Source: an uncultured Opitutales bacterium (GTDB taxonomy: Bacteria > Verrucomicrobiota > Verrucomicrobiia > Opitutales > Intestinicryptomonadaceae). From it: a stretch of 64,000 bases of DNA. This document shows positions 51,029-59,525 of this stretch, piece by piece. The position numbers and the translations under genes were made by a program. Every line of letters begins with the position of its first letter. Position 1 is the stretch's first letter. The notes beneath the pieces were generated by a model. That model made no database searches. It saw only the letters and a program-made list of their open reading frames with translations, and was not told where the DNA came from. The stretch lies in contig CALXLM010000048.1 in NCBI GenBank assembly GCA_944389195.1, forward strand, positions 1 to 64,000. The letters are read 5' to 3'.

Positions 51029-51842
51029 AATCGATGGGTTCCAATTTTCTTCCGCGGGCTCCGAGTCTGGGTATGCAGTTTATAAGCGCGCGGGTGTATG
51101 GGTGGCGCGGGTTGTGCAACACGTCCCGGCACGCCCCCTCCTCGACAATGTTCCCGCGGAACATCACGATTACGCGTTCGCAAAGTTCTGATATGATTCC
51201 GAAATTGTGTGTTATCAGCAGAAGCGACATCCTGCGCTTTTGCCGCACCGATTTTAAAAGGTCTATTATTTGCTTTTGAATCGTCACGTCCAGGGCCGTT
51301 GTGGGTTCGTCGGCCACAAGAAGGCGGGGCTTGCATGCGAGCGCCATTGCAATCATCGCGCGCTGCTGCATGCCCCCTGAAAGCTCGTACGGATAGGAGT
51401 CGCAGCGCTTTTGGGGCTCGAGTATGCCGACTTCGCGCAGCGATTCCACTACTTTCTCGCGCACATTTTTTTCTTCCGGAAAGTGTAGCCTTATTGCCTC
51501 GGCTATTTGGTAGCCAACCGTGAATACCGGATTCAGCGACGTAGAAGGCTCCTGGAATATGTACGCAATTTGCCTTCCGCGTATTTTCCGCAGGTCTTTC
51601 TCCGACATGCTCCCGATATTCGTTCCGTCGAAGCTTATTTCTCCGGAAACTTTGCACGCCGGCGGCGGCGGAAGAAGCCTGGTAAGGCTCATAGCGGTGA
51701 CGGTCTTCCCCGAGCCGCTCTCGCCGACAATAGCGACGGATTCGTTTTCGCCGAGCCGGAAACTTATTCCCTTTACCGCTTCGGTGGAAGTGTCGCGCGC
51801 CGAAAACGTTATCTTCAGGTTTTTGACTTCAAGAAGACTCAT
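51015..51842 (-). CDS. oppD: Oligopeptide ABC transporter ATPase OppD-like
   Basis: The 275-residue ATPase shows Walker A GESGSGKTVTAMSL, Q-loop FQEPSTSLNPVF, signature LSGGMQQRAMIAMAL, Walker B LLVADEPTTALD and switch histidine ITHNFGII. The MSLTRLLP segment fits OppD. It begins three bases after the RsbW-like gene ends, tying the transporter to the regulatory pair upstream. Confidence 0.9.
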   Translation of the reverse strand: MSLLEVKNLKITFSARDTSTEAVKGISFRLGENESVAIVGESGSGKTVTAMSLTRLLPPPPACKVSGEISFDGTNIGSMSEKDLRKIRGRQIAYIFQEPSTSLNPVFTVGYQIAEAIRLHFPEEKNVREKVVESLREVGILEPQKRCDSYPYELSGGMQQRAMIAMALACKPRLLVADEPTTALDVTIQKQIIDLLKSVRQKRRMSLLLITHNFGIISELCERVIVMFRGNIVEEGACRDVLHNPRHPYTRALINCIPRLGARGRKLEPIDYDKL

Positions 51843-51845
51843 AGC

Positions 51846-52256
51846 TCATTTCCCGATTTTTTTTGTCATTGAGATTTCGTTGCGCCCGTTGCGGCGGCGG
51901 TACGACACGGAGTCCATCGTCTTTAGTATGAAAAATATGCCGAGCCCCCCGACTTCTCGGCTTTCGACGCTTGAGGCGGTGTCGGGTTTTGAAGCGTCGG
52001 TAAGCGGGTTAAAGGCGGGGGCTTCGTCGCAGACAGTGGCGGCGACAAAGCCTCCGGACATTTTCAGCTCGATTTCAATGTTTTTTGACGGGTCGCATTT
52101 ATATCCGTGCATTACGGCGTTCGTGAAAATCTCGTCTATGCATAGGTTTAACGCGTAGGCCGACGCCCCGTCGACGCCGTTTTCACGGCAGAAGTTTCCG
52201 ATGTCGGAATAGACTTCGTCGAGGTTAGCCAATGTTGCCGCGTAGGTTTTTTTCAT
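51846..52256 (-). CDS. RsbW-like anti-sigma or signalling serine kinase
   Basis: The product is about 136 residues from the ATG at 52256, two bases after the preceding stop; an in-frame ATG at 52280 inside the upstream gene is an alternative. It is a small GHKL ATPase with N box LCIDEIFTNAVMHGY, G1-like VCDEAPAFNPL and G2-like GGLGIFFILKTMD. These are marks of RsbW/SpoIIAB-type kinases, which bind sigma factors or phosphorylate STAS-domain antagonists. No STAS protein or sigma factor is encoded in the window, so its partner is elsewhere. It is paired with a PP2C phosphatase upstream. Confidence 0.82.
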   Translation of the reverse strand: MKKTYAATLANLDEVYSDIGNFCRENGVDGASAYALNLCIDEIFTNAVMHGYKCDPSKNIEIELKMSGGFVAATVCDEAPAFNPLTDASKPDTASSVESREVGGLGIFFILKTMDSVSYRRRNGRNEISMTKKIGK

Positions 52257-52258
52257 GG

Positions 52259-53434
52259 CTATTTCAGTACTATTTCGCACAGCGAGAAATCGTCTTCAAA
52301 TTGTTCGCTTTGCTGGGCGTTTTGGGAGAATCTTACCATGGAGTCGACTTTGCTCTCCCCGGCGGGCGGAGAATCCACCAGGGCTTTTGCAAATTCGTCA
52401 ACGCTCATCATTCCCGATTTGTCGGCATATTCCACTTCATAGACGCCGTCGCTGAAGACGTACAGTTTCGATCCGCGGGGGACTTCCACGCTGAGGCTTG
52501 AAAATTTTGCGTCGGGCATTCCACCTATTACGATTCCTCCTGTCATCAACTTGCTGTATTTGCCCCCCGATACGAGTATGGCTGGGGGATGACCGCCGGA
52601 CGCGAACGACAGCTTTCTTGAGAGCGTGTCGTAAACCCCGTACCACAGCGTGAAATACATTCCGTTTTGCTTTTCCATGTCGAAGGCGTTGTTTAGGCCG
52701 GAAAGAACCTGTCCGGGCATAGAAAAATCGACCCCCGCCAAACTCTGCGAGCGGAGAACGTTCATGGCCGACACCGACAGCAGGGCGGCGCCCACCCCGT
52801 GGCCGCATACGTCGAGCAGATACACGGCAAAGCGGTTTTCATCGAGCCACCCGTATCCGAAACAATCTCCGCCGAGCGCTGTGGAGCTTTTGAACACCCA
52901 ATCGGTGGCGACCTTGCCGTCAGAGAATTTTTTGGGGAGAAGGCTTTTTACATAGTGTTCGGCTTCGTCGAGTTCGTTCTTGAGAGCGTTTTGGCTCTCC
53001 TGAAGCTTCCGCATGGCTTCGTTCCTTTCAAGCAGGGCCGTATAGGCGCCGGAATGGTATCGCACGCGCGCCACAACTTCGAGCTTGTCGGGAAATTTAA
53101 CCATATAATCGTTCGCTCCGCTTTCGAATGCCCTGTATTTTGTGTCGGGCTCCTCTTTTGACGACAGCACTATTAGGGGAATGTCGCGCGTTTTCGGATT
53201 TGCGCGGAAAAATTTCACCAGCGTCAGTCCGTCAACGTCAGGCATTACGAGATCCTGAAGTATGACCGTGGGGGAAACGTCGTCCGCGGTTTGGAGCGCC
53301 TCAGTAGGGTTGCGGCAGAAGTGGAACTCTATGTCGCCTTGGTCCGAAAGCATTCTGCGCACGGCTTCTCCTATTATGGGTTGGTCGTCCACAAGCAGCA
53401 CTACAATCGGTTTGTGCGATGAGTTTTTAAACAT
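52259..53434 (-). CDS. Response regulator fused to a SpoIIE/RsbU-type PP2C phosphatase
   Basis: The protein (391 residues) joins a receiver domain (9-125; acidic pocket LVDDQP, phosphoacceptor Asp61 in ILQDLVMPD, lysine in VKFPDK) through a coiled-coil (about 130-160) to a PP2C-SpoIIE domain (175-390; metal-binding LGGDCFGY, LLDVCGHGVGAALLS, FASGGHPP and FSDGVYE). Phosphorylation by a sensor kinase would switch the phosphatase, which typically dephosphorylates an anti-anti-sigma protein opposed by an RsbW kinase, here encoded next in the operon. No sensor kinase is in the window. A TTGCGT box and GAAACT, 17 bases apart, end six bases before the ATG. Confidence 0.88.
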   Translation of the reverse strand: MFKNSSHKPIVVLLVDDQPIIGEAVRRMLSDQGDIEFHFCRNPTEALQTADDVSPTVILQDLVMPDVDGLTLVKFFRANPKTRDIPLIVLSSKEEPDTKYRAFESGANDYMVKFPDKLEVVARVRYHSGAYTALLERNEAMRKLQESQNALKNELDEAEHYVKSLLPKKFSDGKVATDWVFKSSTALGGDCFGYGWLDENRFAVYLLDVCGHGVGAALLSVSAMNVLRSQSLAGVDFSMPGQVLSGLNNAFDMEKQNGMYFTLWYGVYDTLSRKLSFASGGHPPAILVSGGKYSKLMTGGIVIGGMPDAKFSSLSVEVPRGSKLYVFSDGVYEVEYADKSGMMSVDEFAKALVDSPPAGESKVDSMVRFSQNAQQSEQFEDDFSLCEIVLK

Positions 53435-54432
53435 TTCCTTAGTTTCAAAAATAGCTCAAAAAAACGCAATTCTAATTTTGGGAAAAGGCAAGCCGCCGGA
53501 ATCGGGCTTTTGCTCGATGGTTTTCGTTTCGTAGCGGTGAAACTGATATTTTTCGGATTTACAGTTTCGTTGTATTTATCGGCATGGACGGCGCATAAGC
53601 CAAAAAAGCGTGAAAGAACGTTCTCGCGTGGCGGCAGCGCCGGTAAAACAATTCGTTATTTCTGGGTTTTTTTATATGCAGCAACCAGCGCTTTCGGGCG
53701 GAAAACAACCGCGATGATAAACGGAGAACCGGCAATATTTTCTTTTGCAAAGCTTTTTATTGAAGGCGGAATTTTATTAATTGTTTTTATTTTATGCTTT
53801 GGGGAGAGTTGGATATGCGTTTTTTAAGAGAACATGTATTGTAAAAGAAAAAGCGCGCTTTGCAGGGATACGCTTCCGCCAAATCCTAAAACGTCGAATG
53901 CCTTGCGCACGCGCTTCGGGCGCTTAAAAAAGTAGAATTAGAAGCGGCCATAGCAAGCGCGTCGGCGACAGGGCTAATATGCAAAATTATCGGATACAGC
54001 AAAGCACTGTTGAAATGGCGATATACAAACACCGCTAAAACAAATTGAAATTTATGCCGTATCGGAAAAATATAAATGATATGGGAGAAGTTATCGTAAA
54101 TATATTTTATTTAATATCGTGATAGGCGAACACGCGATGCATAAACAGTACAAGTTTACTGCAACCATAGCTAACTTAATGCATTATAGGATATGCGATA
54201 TCATTAATAAGAAAAAAGCGATATGGGAAACGCTATAATGTTTTACAGAGGACGGGAAAACGCGAAGGCAACATGCCGTTGACTTAAACAGATGATACAT
54301 CGGCGTTGCCAAAAGAATTAAATTTAGAAAAATCCGCCAGCATGAAAACTATTTGTCCGCCAGTTGCCTTTCAATCCGCTCCGCCGTGTGGAAGAATCTT
54401 TTGAGGCGAGGCAAAATAGCAATATTTAAGTA
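53435..54432. other. One-kilobase region without an intact gene, possible eroded genes
   Basis: No frame here has a recognisable product, and base composition is clearly more AT-rich than in the flanking operons. On the plus strand two short frames look protein-like but are broken. One at about 53895-54047 reads HALRALKKVELEAAIA and on to KTN before a stop, with no start codon. Another at 54138-54237 starts MHKQYKFTATIANL and stops after 32 residues, the same frame continuing past stops toward 54400. I could not identify a family for either. A 105-codon open frame at 53510-53827 has no credible domain. The best reading is remnant DNA, perhaps of a mobile element, but this is inference. Confidence 0.45.
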
Positions 54433-54750
54433 TCAATGAGCCAGTTTCAGGATTACAACGCCGGAAAGAATAAGCGCAATGGCAAAGGCGCGCCAAAGTG
54501 TCAAGGGATCCGAAAAAAACGCGACTCCCAATACAAAAGTTCCAATAGCGCCGATGGAAGTCCATACGACGTAGGCGGTTCCTATTGAAATTTCGCGTTG
54601 GGCCAAGTATAGCAAATATCCGCTGAGCGCCATAGCAAACGCCGAAAATATAATCCAGAAAAACTTATATTGAGAATTATGCGCGAGTTTAAAACCCAAG
54701 GGCCAGCCTATCTCGGAAATTCCCGCTAAAATTAAATATAGCCAAGCCAT
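54433..54750 (-). CDS. SMR-family exporter, SugE/Gdx type
   Basis: The 105-residue protein has four transmembrane helices and the small multidrug resistance pattern: the central glutamate in AGISEIGW (Glu13), GTAYVVWTSIGAIGT (about 57-71) and a C-terminal LKLAH. The W-x-x-G-F-K segment after the glutamate and the C-terminus resemble SugE/Gdx guanidinium exporters more than EmrE-type multidrug pumps. It probably works as an antiparallel dimer driven by protons. I looked for a guanidine riboswitch upstream and saw none. It is AT-rich compared with its neighbours and stands alone between an eroded region and a tRNA gene, suggesting acquisition. Confidence 0.82.
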   Translation of the reverse strand: MAWLYLILAGISEIGWPLGFKLAHNSQYKFFWIIFSAFAMALSGYLLYLAQREISIGTAYVVWTSIGAIGTFVLGVAFFSDPLTLWRAFAIALILSGVVILKLAH

Positions 54751-55106
54751 ATCAATATCGAAATAATAAATTAATATAGAGCCTAAATGGAGAGTGGAAA
54801 TTCAAAATTGTTGCATGATGTTTTCAAGCGCTTTGTTTCGCATATTCAAACTTTTTACAATATGCAGTATCCATCATAAAAATTGAACAGCTTTGGCATT
54901 TGGCAAAACTTTTATAACTACCGTCGTTAAGGAGTTCGCGCAATGGGGTAAACTATGAAAAATCTATACCCCAATAACCGCTATCCCCCAATTTATGGCG
55001 TTACCTCCGAAATATTGGCTTCCTCAAAATTCCTATTCCGCAACTTTTGGCATTGCCAAAAAAGAGCAGCCGCAAATTGCCGCATATATTTTTCTGCCAT
55101 TCAAAG
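54751..55106. other. AT-rich intergenic region between the SMR gene and tRNA-Gln
   Basis: No gene is supported. The segment is AT-rich, with a hairpin-capable pair GGGGTA (54946) and TACCCC near 54978 separated by about 20 bases. No tRNA-end duplication was found by eye, though that was only a visual check. Confidence 0.4.
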
Positions 55107-55180
55107 TGGTTGACCGATAGGGACTCGAACCCCAACAAAAGGTGCCAGAAACCTTTGTGCTACCATTACACCATCGGTCA
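55107..55180 (-). tRNA. tRNA-Gln (anticodon CUG)
   Basis: On the minus strand the acceptor stem TGACCGA (55180-55174) pairs with TCGGTCA (55117-55111). A D arm (GTGT/GCAC), an anticodon stem AAGGT/ACCTT with loop TTCTGGC (anticodon CTG), and a T arm with TTCGAGT are all present. Discriminator A and an encoded CCA (55109-55107) end the gene. The CTG anticodon reads CAG, glutamine. Confidence 0.93.
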
Positions 55181-55315
55181 ATTTTTAAAGCTATACAAGT
55201 ATCCGCCTTTCAAAGCGTTTGTCAAGGCGTTTTTTCCGCTTAACATGAGCCGTTTCCCGATCTTTTACCCAGATAACGTGCGGAAAACCGGAATGTTTCG
55301 AAAATATTAATATAT

Positions 55316-55343
55316 TTGACAACCCTTCACTAACAAAGTTGTC
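55316..55343 (+). promoter_or_regulatory. Promoter and inverted repeat before the DtxR-FeoA gene
   Basis: A perfect TTGACA (55316-55321) overlaps the inverted repeat GACAAC (55318-55323) / GTTGTC (55338-55343), 14 bases between arms. A CTAAC half-site at 55330-55334 matches the half-site before feoB. The region could be an autoregulatory operator. The -10 box is unclear. Confidence 0.4.
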
Positions 55344-55354
55344 TTGTTTGAATA

Positions 55355-56029
55355 ATGGAAGAAAGGCAGCATAAATTGTCGGAGAATCTCGAGGACTACC
55401 TTGAGACGATTTCTTCGCTTGAAGCCAAGCACGGCATGGCGAGGCCCACCGACATCGCGAATGCCATGAACGTTAAAAAACCCTCCGTGACGGCGGCTCT
55501 CAATGCCCTCGCGGAACGCGGGCTTGTGGAATACGAAAAATATAGGCCCGTGACCCTCACAAAGGACGGAAAGACCGTTGCGGATTCGGTCCGCCGCAAA
55601 CACGAGCTTCTGAGCAGCTTTTTTACGGACGTTCTCGGCGTCAACGCCTCGTCCGCCGATTTGGCCGCTTGCAAGATGGAGCACGCTTTGGAGGACGGCA
55701 TAATGAAAAAGCTCGTCAAGTTTTTAAAGGGACTGGGCGGCGGAATGTGCTGCGGTTGCCCCAATAAAAACAACAAGCTTGCATGCGGAAACTGCCCGCA
55801 TTCGATAGCGCTTTCCGATTTGCCGGTGGGCGACAGGGCGCTCGTCCTTTCCATAGATTCGAAAATAGGAAACATAGGAACTTACGCCGGAATGGGACTG
55901 ACAATAGGATCCATCGTCGAGATTGTGCGCATCGCGCCGCTTGGGGATCCGGTTCTCATAAAAGTCCACGGTTCTGAAATATCAATGCGCAAAGACCAAC
56001 TCAAATATATAAAAGTAAAGCGTATCTGA
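55355..56029 (+). CDS. DtxR-family metalloregulator fused to a FeoA domain
   Basis: The product of 224 residues has a winged helix-turn-helix N-terminus (LEDYLETISSL, DIANAMNVKKPSVTAAL) and a DtxR dimerization/metal domain with ACKMEHALED (Cys106, Glu109, His110, equivalent to the DtxR metal ligands). A cysteine-rich linker (Cys132, 133, 135, 144, 147; MCCGCP and ACGNCP) leads to a C-terminal FeoA/SH3-like domain (151-224). DtxR proteins sense Fe2+ or Mn2+ and repress uptake genes; here the FeoA-like domain stands in for the usual SH3 domain. It is 43 bases upstream of feoB with an operator between, so local iron control is likely. Confidence 0.85.
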   Translation: MEERQHKLSENLEDYLETISSLEAKHGMARPTDIANAMNVKKPSVTAALNALAERGLVEYEKYRPVTLTKDGKTVADSVRRKHELLSSFFTDVLGVNASSADLAACKMEHALEDGIMKKLVKFLKGLGGGMCCGCPNKNNKLACGNCPHSIALSDLPVGDRALVLSIDSKIGNIGTYAGMGLTIGSIVEIVRIAPLGDPVLIKVHGSEISMRKDQLKYIKVKRI

Positions 56030-56051
56030 GGTTGATTTTTTTTAAATACAA

Positions 56052-56067
56052 GTTAGACACACCTAAC
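56052..56067 (+). promoter_or_regulatory. DtxR-like operator before feoB
   Basis: GTTAG (56052-56056) and CTAAC (56063-56067) form a perfect inverted repeat with a 6-base spacer, five bases before the feoB ATG. The half-sites recall the TTAGG/CCTAA core of DtxR and MntR operators. Binding here would block both transcription and initiation. Assignment is inference from site shape and the adjacent DtxR gene. Confidence 0.6.
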
Positions 56068-56072
56068 AGAAT

Positions 56073-58208
56073 ATGAAAAAAACACCGTTTAAAATTCTTC
56101 TTGTCGGAAACCCGAATTGCGGAAAAACGACGATATTCAATTCGCTTTGTTCCATGAACGCAAAGGTTGGGAATTATTCCGGTGTGACCGTTGACTGCAA
56201 GTGCGGGGTTTTTGAGACGCCGTCCGTTTCGGTTCAGGTTGACGATCTTCCCGGCGTTTATACGCTTTCCGCATCGACGGCCGAGGAGCGCGTGGCGCGC
56301 GACGCCGTTAGCGACGGAGATTTCGACCTAATTTTAAATATAGTGGACGCCTCGAATTTCGAGAGAAATTTGTATCTCACCGTGCAGTTGGCCGAGATGA
56401 AACTTCCGATGGCGGTGGTCCTAAACATGACCGACGAGTTGGAAAAAAACGGGAAATACATAGATGTAAACGGGCTTTCCGCGGCATTGGGCGTTCCGGT
56501 TTCGACATGTGTCGGATACGACGCAAAATCGATAGAAGCGCTGAAGGTGTTTATAGAAAAAAATCTCGGAGCCTGCACTTTGGCGCACTTTCCTTGGGAG
56601 AATCTGCCCGACAACATACTGTCCGAAAGGATCGCGTCGCTTTCCCGCCTTTTGCGCGACGCCCTTCCCGAGGACATGCAGCAGTGGGCTGGGTGGTTTG
56701 CGGTGCGCGTCCTCGAAAACGACTCCCTTGTTTTAAAGTCGATAGACGAGAAGACGCCGCATATCGCAGATCTCGTGCGCAAGGCCCGTTCGGATTTTGA
56801 AAGTCAGACCGGCGAGCTGCCCGAAACCCTCGTGGCTGCCGCGCGCTACGGGCTTATTGACAAGCTTTGCATGCCGTTTCTGAAGACCCGCGAAAGCCGC
56901 CGCGCCGATTTTACCCGCATTCTCGATTCCGTCTTTTTGAACAGGTACGCAGGCATACCTATTTTTTTCGCGCTCATGTTTTGCGTGTTTGAATTTGTAT
57001 TTGCCGTGGGGGACCCTCTGATGGGGCTTCTCGAAGACTTCTTTTCTTGGGCGGGTTCGGCGCTTTCGGAAACATGGAAGGGCGGGGGAATCGTCAAGGA
57101 TTTTGTAATAAACGGAGCCATAGGCGGTGTAGGCGGGGTTTTTGTATTTCTGCCGAACATAGTTCTTTTATTTTTTGCTCTGTCGATTTTGGAGGACAGC
57201 GGATACATGGCGCGGGCGGCTTTCCTTTGCGACCGTTTCATGAAGCGTTTCGGCCTGAGCGGATCGAGCGTAATCCCGATGCTTATCGGGTTCGGGTGTT
57301 CTGTGCCCGCGATAATCGGTGCCCGCACGCTCAAGTCGAGGACGGAAAGGCTGGCGACGATAATGGTTATACCGCTTTTTAGCTGCGGTGCGAGATTTCC
57401 CGTGTATGTTTTGCTGATACCGGCGTTTTTCGCCCCGGAATACTGCGCGTTGGTCATGTTCGGCCTGTATCTGACCGGGATAATTGCGGCGATGCTGTTT
57501 GCGCGTATTCTAAGATCTACCGTTTTGCGCGGGGGGGCGTCGGCGTTTTTGATAGAACTGCCGCCGTACCGGCTGCCTCGGCTGAAAAACATTTGGATTC
57601 AAGTGGAATCGCGCGCGGGGGATTTTATAAAAAAGGCCGGCACGGTGATTTTTTCGATGTCGCTCGTTTTATGGGCGCTTTCAACTTTTCCGAAAAGTGA
57701 AAAAATCGAGGGGGCGTACGAAACGGCGCTGGCCGCCGTTTCTTCCGACGCTTCGCTTTCCGATGCGGAAAAATCCGTTAAGATCTCGGCGCTCGATTCG
57801 GGCTATGTTAGGGAAAGGTTCGACTATACCGTAATGGGGCGCTTGGGAAATTTTCTCGAACCGGCCTTCAAGCCGCTCGGTTTCGACAATAAAATCGTGA
57901 GCGCGCTGTTGGCGTCGCTGGCGGCGAAGGAGGTTTTTATAACCCAAATGGGCATAATATACGGGTTCTCAGACAGCTCCGACGAGGAGTCGCCCGCTTT
58001 GCGCGAAAGGATTTCGGCGGACTACTCGCCCGTCAGGGGAGCCAGCATATTGCTCTTTATTTTGCTTACCGCCCCGTGCATAGCCACGATAGGCACGTCG
58101 TATTCCGAAACGAAGTCCGTTTTGTTCGCTGCTGCGCAATTTTTCGGGCTGGCGGCTTTGGCGTATTCCGTGTCGCTGGTATTTTACCAGATTGCGTCAC
58201 AATTTTGA
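56073..58208 (+). CDS. feoB: Ferrous iron transporter FeoB
   Basis: The 711-residue protein has an N-terminal G domain with G1 GNPNCGKTT (12-20), G2 around NYSGVTVD, G3 DLPG and G4 NMTD, then a helical GDI-like region. A membrane part with two gate domains includes GFGCSVPAIIGARTL (conserved cysteine) and FSCGARFPVYVLLIPAFF. It moves Fe2+ across the inner membrane. It is in an operon-like arrangement with the DtxR-FeoA gene, whose FeoA domain may serve as or replace free FeoA. A second FeoB is encoded 3.8 kb away on the other strand. Confidence 0.95.
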   Translation: MKKTPFKILLVGNPNCGKTTIFNSLCSMNAKVGNYSGVTVDCKCGVFETPSVSVQVDDLPGVYTLSASTAEERVARDAVSDGDFDLILNIVDASNFERNLYLTVQLAEMKLPMAVVLNMTDELEKNGKYIDVNGLSAALGVPVSTCVGYDAKSIEALKVFIEKNLGACTLAHFPWENLPDNILSERIASLSRLLRDALPEDMQQWAGWFAVRVLENDSLVLKSIDEKTPHIADLVRKARSDFESQTGELPETLVAAARYGLIDKLCMPFLKTRESRRADFTRILDSVFLNRYAGIPIFFALMFCVFEFVFAVGDPLMGLLEDFFSWAGSALSETWKGGGIVKDFVINGAIGGVGGVFVFLPNIVLLFFALSILEDSGYMARAAFLCDRFMKRFGLSGSSVIPMLIGFGCSVPAIIGARTLKSRTERLATIMVIPLFSCGARFPVYVLLIPAFFAPEYCALVMFGLYLTGIIAAMLFARILRSTVLRGGASAFLIELPPYRLPRLKNIWIQVESRAGDFIKKAGTVIFSMSLVLWALSTFPKSEKIEGAYETALAAVSSDASLSDAEKSVKISALDSGYVRERFDYTVMGRLGNFLEPAFKPLGFDNKIVSALLASLAAKEVFITQMGIIYGFSDSSDEESPALRERISADYSPVRGASILLFILLTAPCIATIGTSYSETKSVLFAAAQFFGLAALAYSVSLVFYQIASQF

Positions 58209-58357
58209 GGTTTTGCCTCCGGCGCGTTTCATATTTTAATAACGGTTTTAAAGTGTTGACAGCGCTCCCCGTTTTGATTTTGATTATAGTGCAGGAGGGG
58301 GCGGTGTTCGGATAATATATTGTTTTTTTTGATTTTTCCGCCGTTCGCATTGCCGTT

Positions 58358-59416
58358 ATGAAAGAGATATTTTTAAGCGACGATATAAGGGAAATCCATA
58401 TTCCGCTGATATTTTCCACGTCCGGTGGGGCGCGGGCCGAATTAGACAAAGCCGAAAAGCTTTTGAAAGCTTCAGGCGCTGAAATAGTTTCGTTTGAGGC
58501 GAGCGCCGGAAGTTTTGCCGACGACGCGTTGTCTGAGTTTACTCGCGGGGCGCGGTATCCGGTAAACAGAATTGTTCCCCTCGACGAACATGCCGTTCCT
58601 GTTTTGGGCGGAGCGCACATAACGGCTGTGGCGGGCGCGAAGCCGCGTTTTGCAAAGACGGAAGACGGCATGGCGGCGTCGGAGTATTCCGACGGTGCGT
58701 TCGAATACTGCCGCACTTTCGGAATTGTGTCCGACGTTGAAAATTCAAGACCCTACGAGCATACAATGGACAATCTCGAGAGGATAGAGCGGGCGCTAAA
58801 CCTTTTCGGCTTTACCTACAACGACATTGTAAGGACTTGGTTTTACAACGACGACATACTTTCGTGGTATTCCGATTTTAACAGGGCCCGCACGGATTTT
58901 TATTCGCGAAGGGGGATTTTCGACGGACTTTTGCCAGCCAGCACCGGAATCGGCGCGCCGAACAAACGAAAACGCAGGATAACGAGCGGGGCGATCGCCC
59001 TTAAAAAAATCGGCGATGGTTCCGTTTGCGAGGTATTGTCTCCGTTGCAGTGCGGCGCGCCGGAGTACGGCAGCTCGTTTTCGAGGGCTGTTGAAATATC
59101 CACCCCGAGGTCGCGGCGCGTTATGGTTTCTGGGACTGCAAGCATAGAGAAGGGCGGCAAGACTGCATTTGTGGGGGATATAGAAAAGCAGGTTGATTTG
59201 ACGATGCGCGTGATAGGCGCTATTTTGGAATCGCGCGGAATGTCTTTTAAGGATACCGTAAGGAGCGTGGTTTATTGCCTTAAGCCTGAATATTTTGAAT
59301 ATTTTAAGGATTGGGAGCGCGCCAACACGCCGATTGCGCATGTGCCGTCGTACAGCATAGTCTGCCGCTCGGACCTTCTGTTCGAGGTCGAGCTGGAGGC
59401 GGCGGTTTCGCGTTAG
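58358..59416 (+). CDS. Tandem YjgF/Rid-fold protein, FkbO/Hyg5-like chorismatase candidate
   Basis: The product of 352 residues looks like two joined Rid (YjgF) domains, the architecture of chorismatases of the FkbO/Hyg5/XanB2 family, which convert chorismate to dihydroxycyclohexadiene or hydroxybenzoate. Supporting segments are [16 protein letters not shown] with a following FNRARTDFY (about 172-195), [10 protein letters not shown] (about 197-206), [11 protein letters not shown] (about 255), VVYCLK (about 308) and the C-terminal [13 protein letters not shown], where family members keep a catalytic glutamate. No chorismate-pathway gene is adjacent; neighbours are iron transport and hisH. The identification rests on recalled motif order and should be treated as a candidate. 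Confidence 0.6.
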   Translation: MKEIFLSDDIREIHIPLIFSTSGGARAELDKAEKLLKASGAEIVSFEASAGSFADDALSEFTRGARYPVNRIVPLDEHAVPVLGGAHITAVAGAKPRFAKTEDGMAASEYSDGAFEYCRTFGIVSDVENSRPYEHTMDNLERIERALNLFGFTYNDIVRTWFYNDDILSWYSDFNRARTDFYSRRGIFDGLLPASTGIGAPNKRKRRITSGAIALKKIGDGSVCEVLSPLQCGAPEYGSSFSRAVEISTPRSRRVMVSGTASIEKGGKTAFVGDIEKQVDLTMRVIGAILESRGMSFKDTVRSVVYCLKPEYFEYFKDWERANTPIAHVPSYSIVCRSDLLFEVELEAAVSR

Positions 59417-59440
59417 GCCGCGTTTGCGCTTTCATGTAAA

Positions 59441-59491
59441 GCCGCCGAGCATGCTCATTGCGTCCGCCGGCGGCGTGCGGTTTTTTTTCTC
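59441..59491 (+). terminator. Terminator-like structure between the Rid-like gene and hisH
   Basis: GCCGCCG (59441-59447) pairs with CGGCGGC (59468-59474) and encloses a smaller palindrome GAGCATGCTC. Eight T residues follow at 59481-59488. It could end the Rid-like transcript or act as an attenuator ahead of hisH. Confidence 0.45.
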
Positions 59492-59525
59492 GCAATTTTT
59501 TCTTTCCGGATATTTTTTGTGCGGT

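Noticed and set aside
53510-53827. 105-codon plus-strand open frame with hydrophobic ends
   Set aside because: No recognisable domain or plausible start signal, and it overlaps the upstream region of the response-regulator gene. More likely chance.
54751-54960. Guanidine riboswitch before the SugE/Gdx-like gene
   Set aside because: I looked for paired hairpins with ACGR loops (class II) and for the longer class I elements by eye and saw neither.
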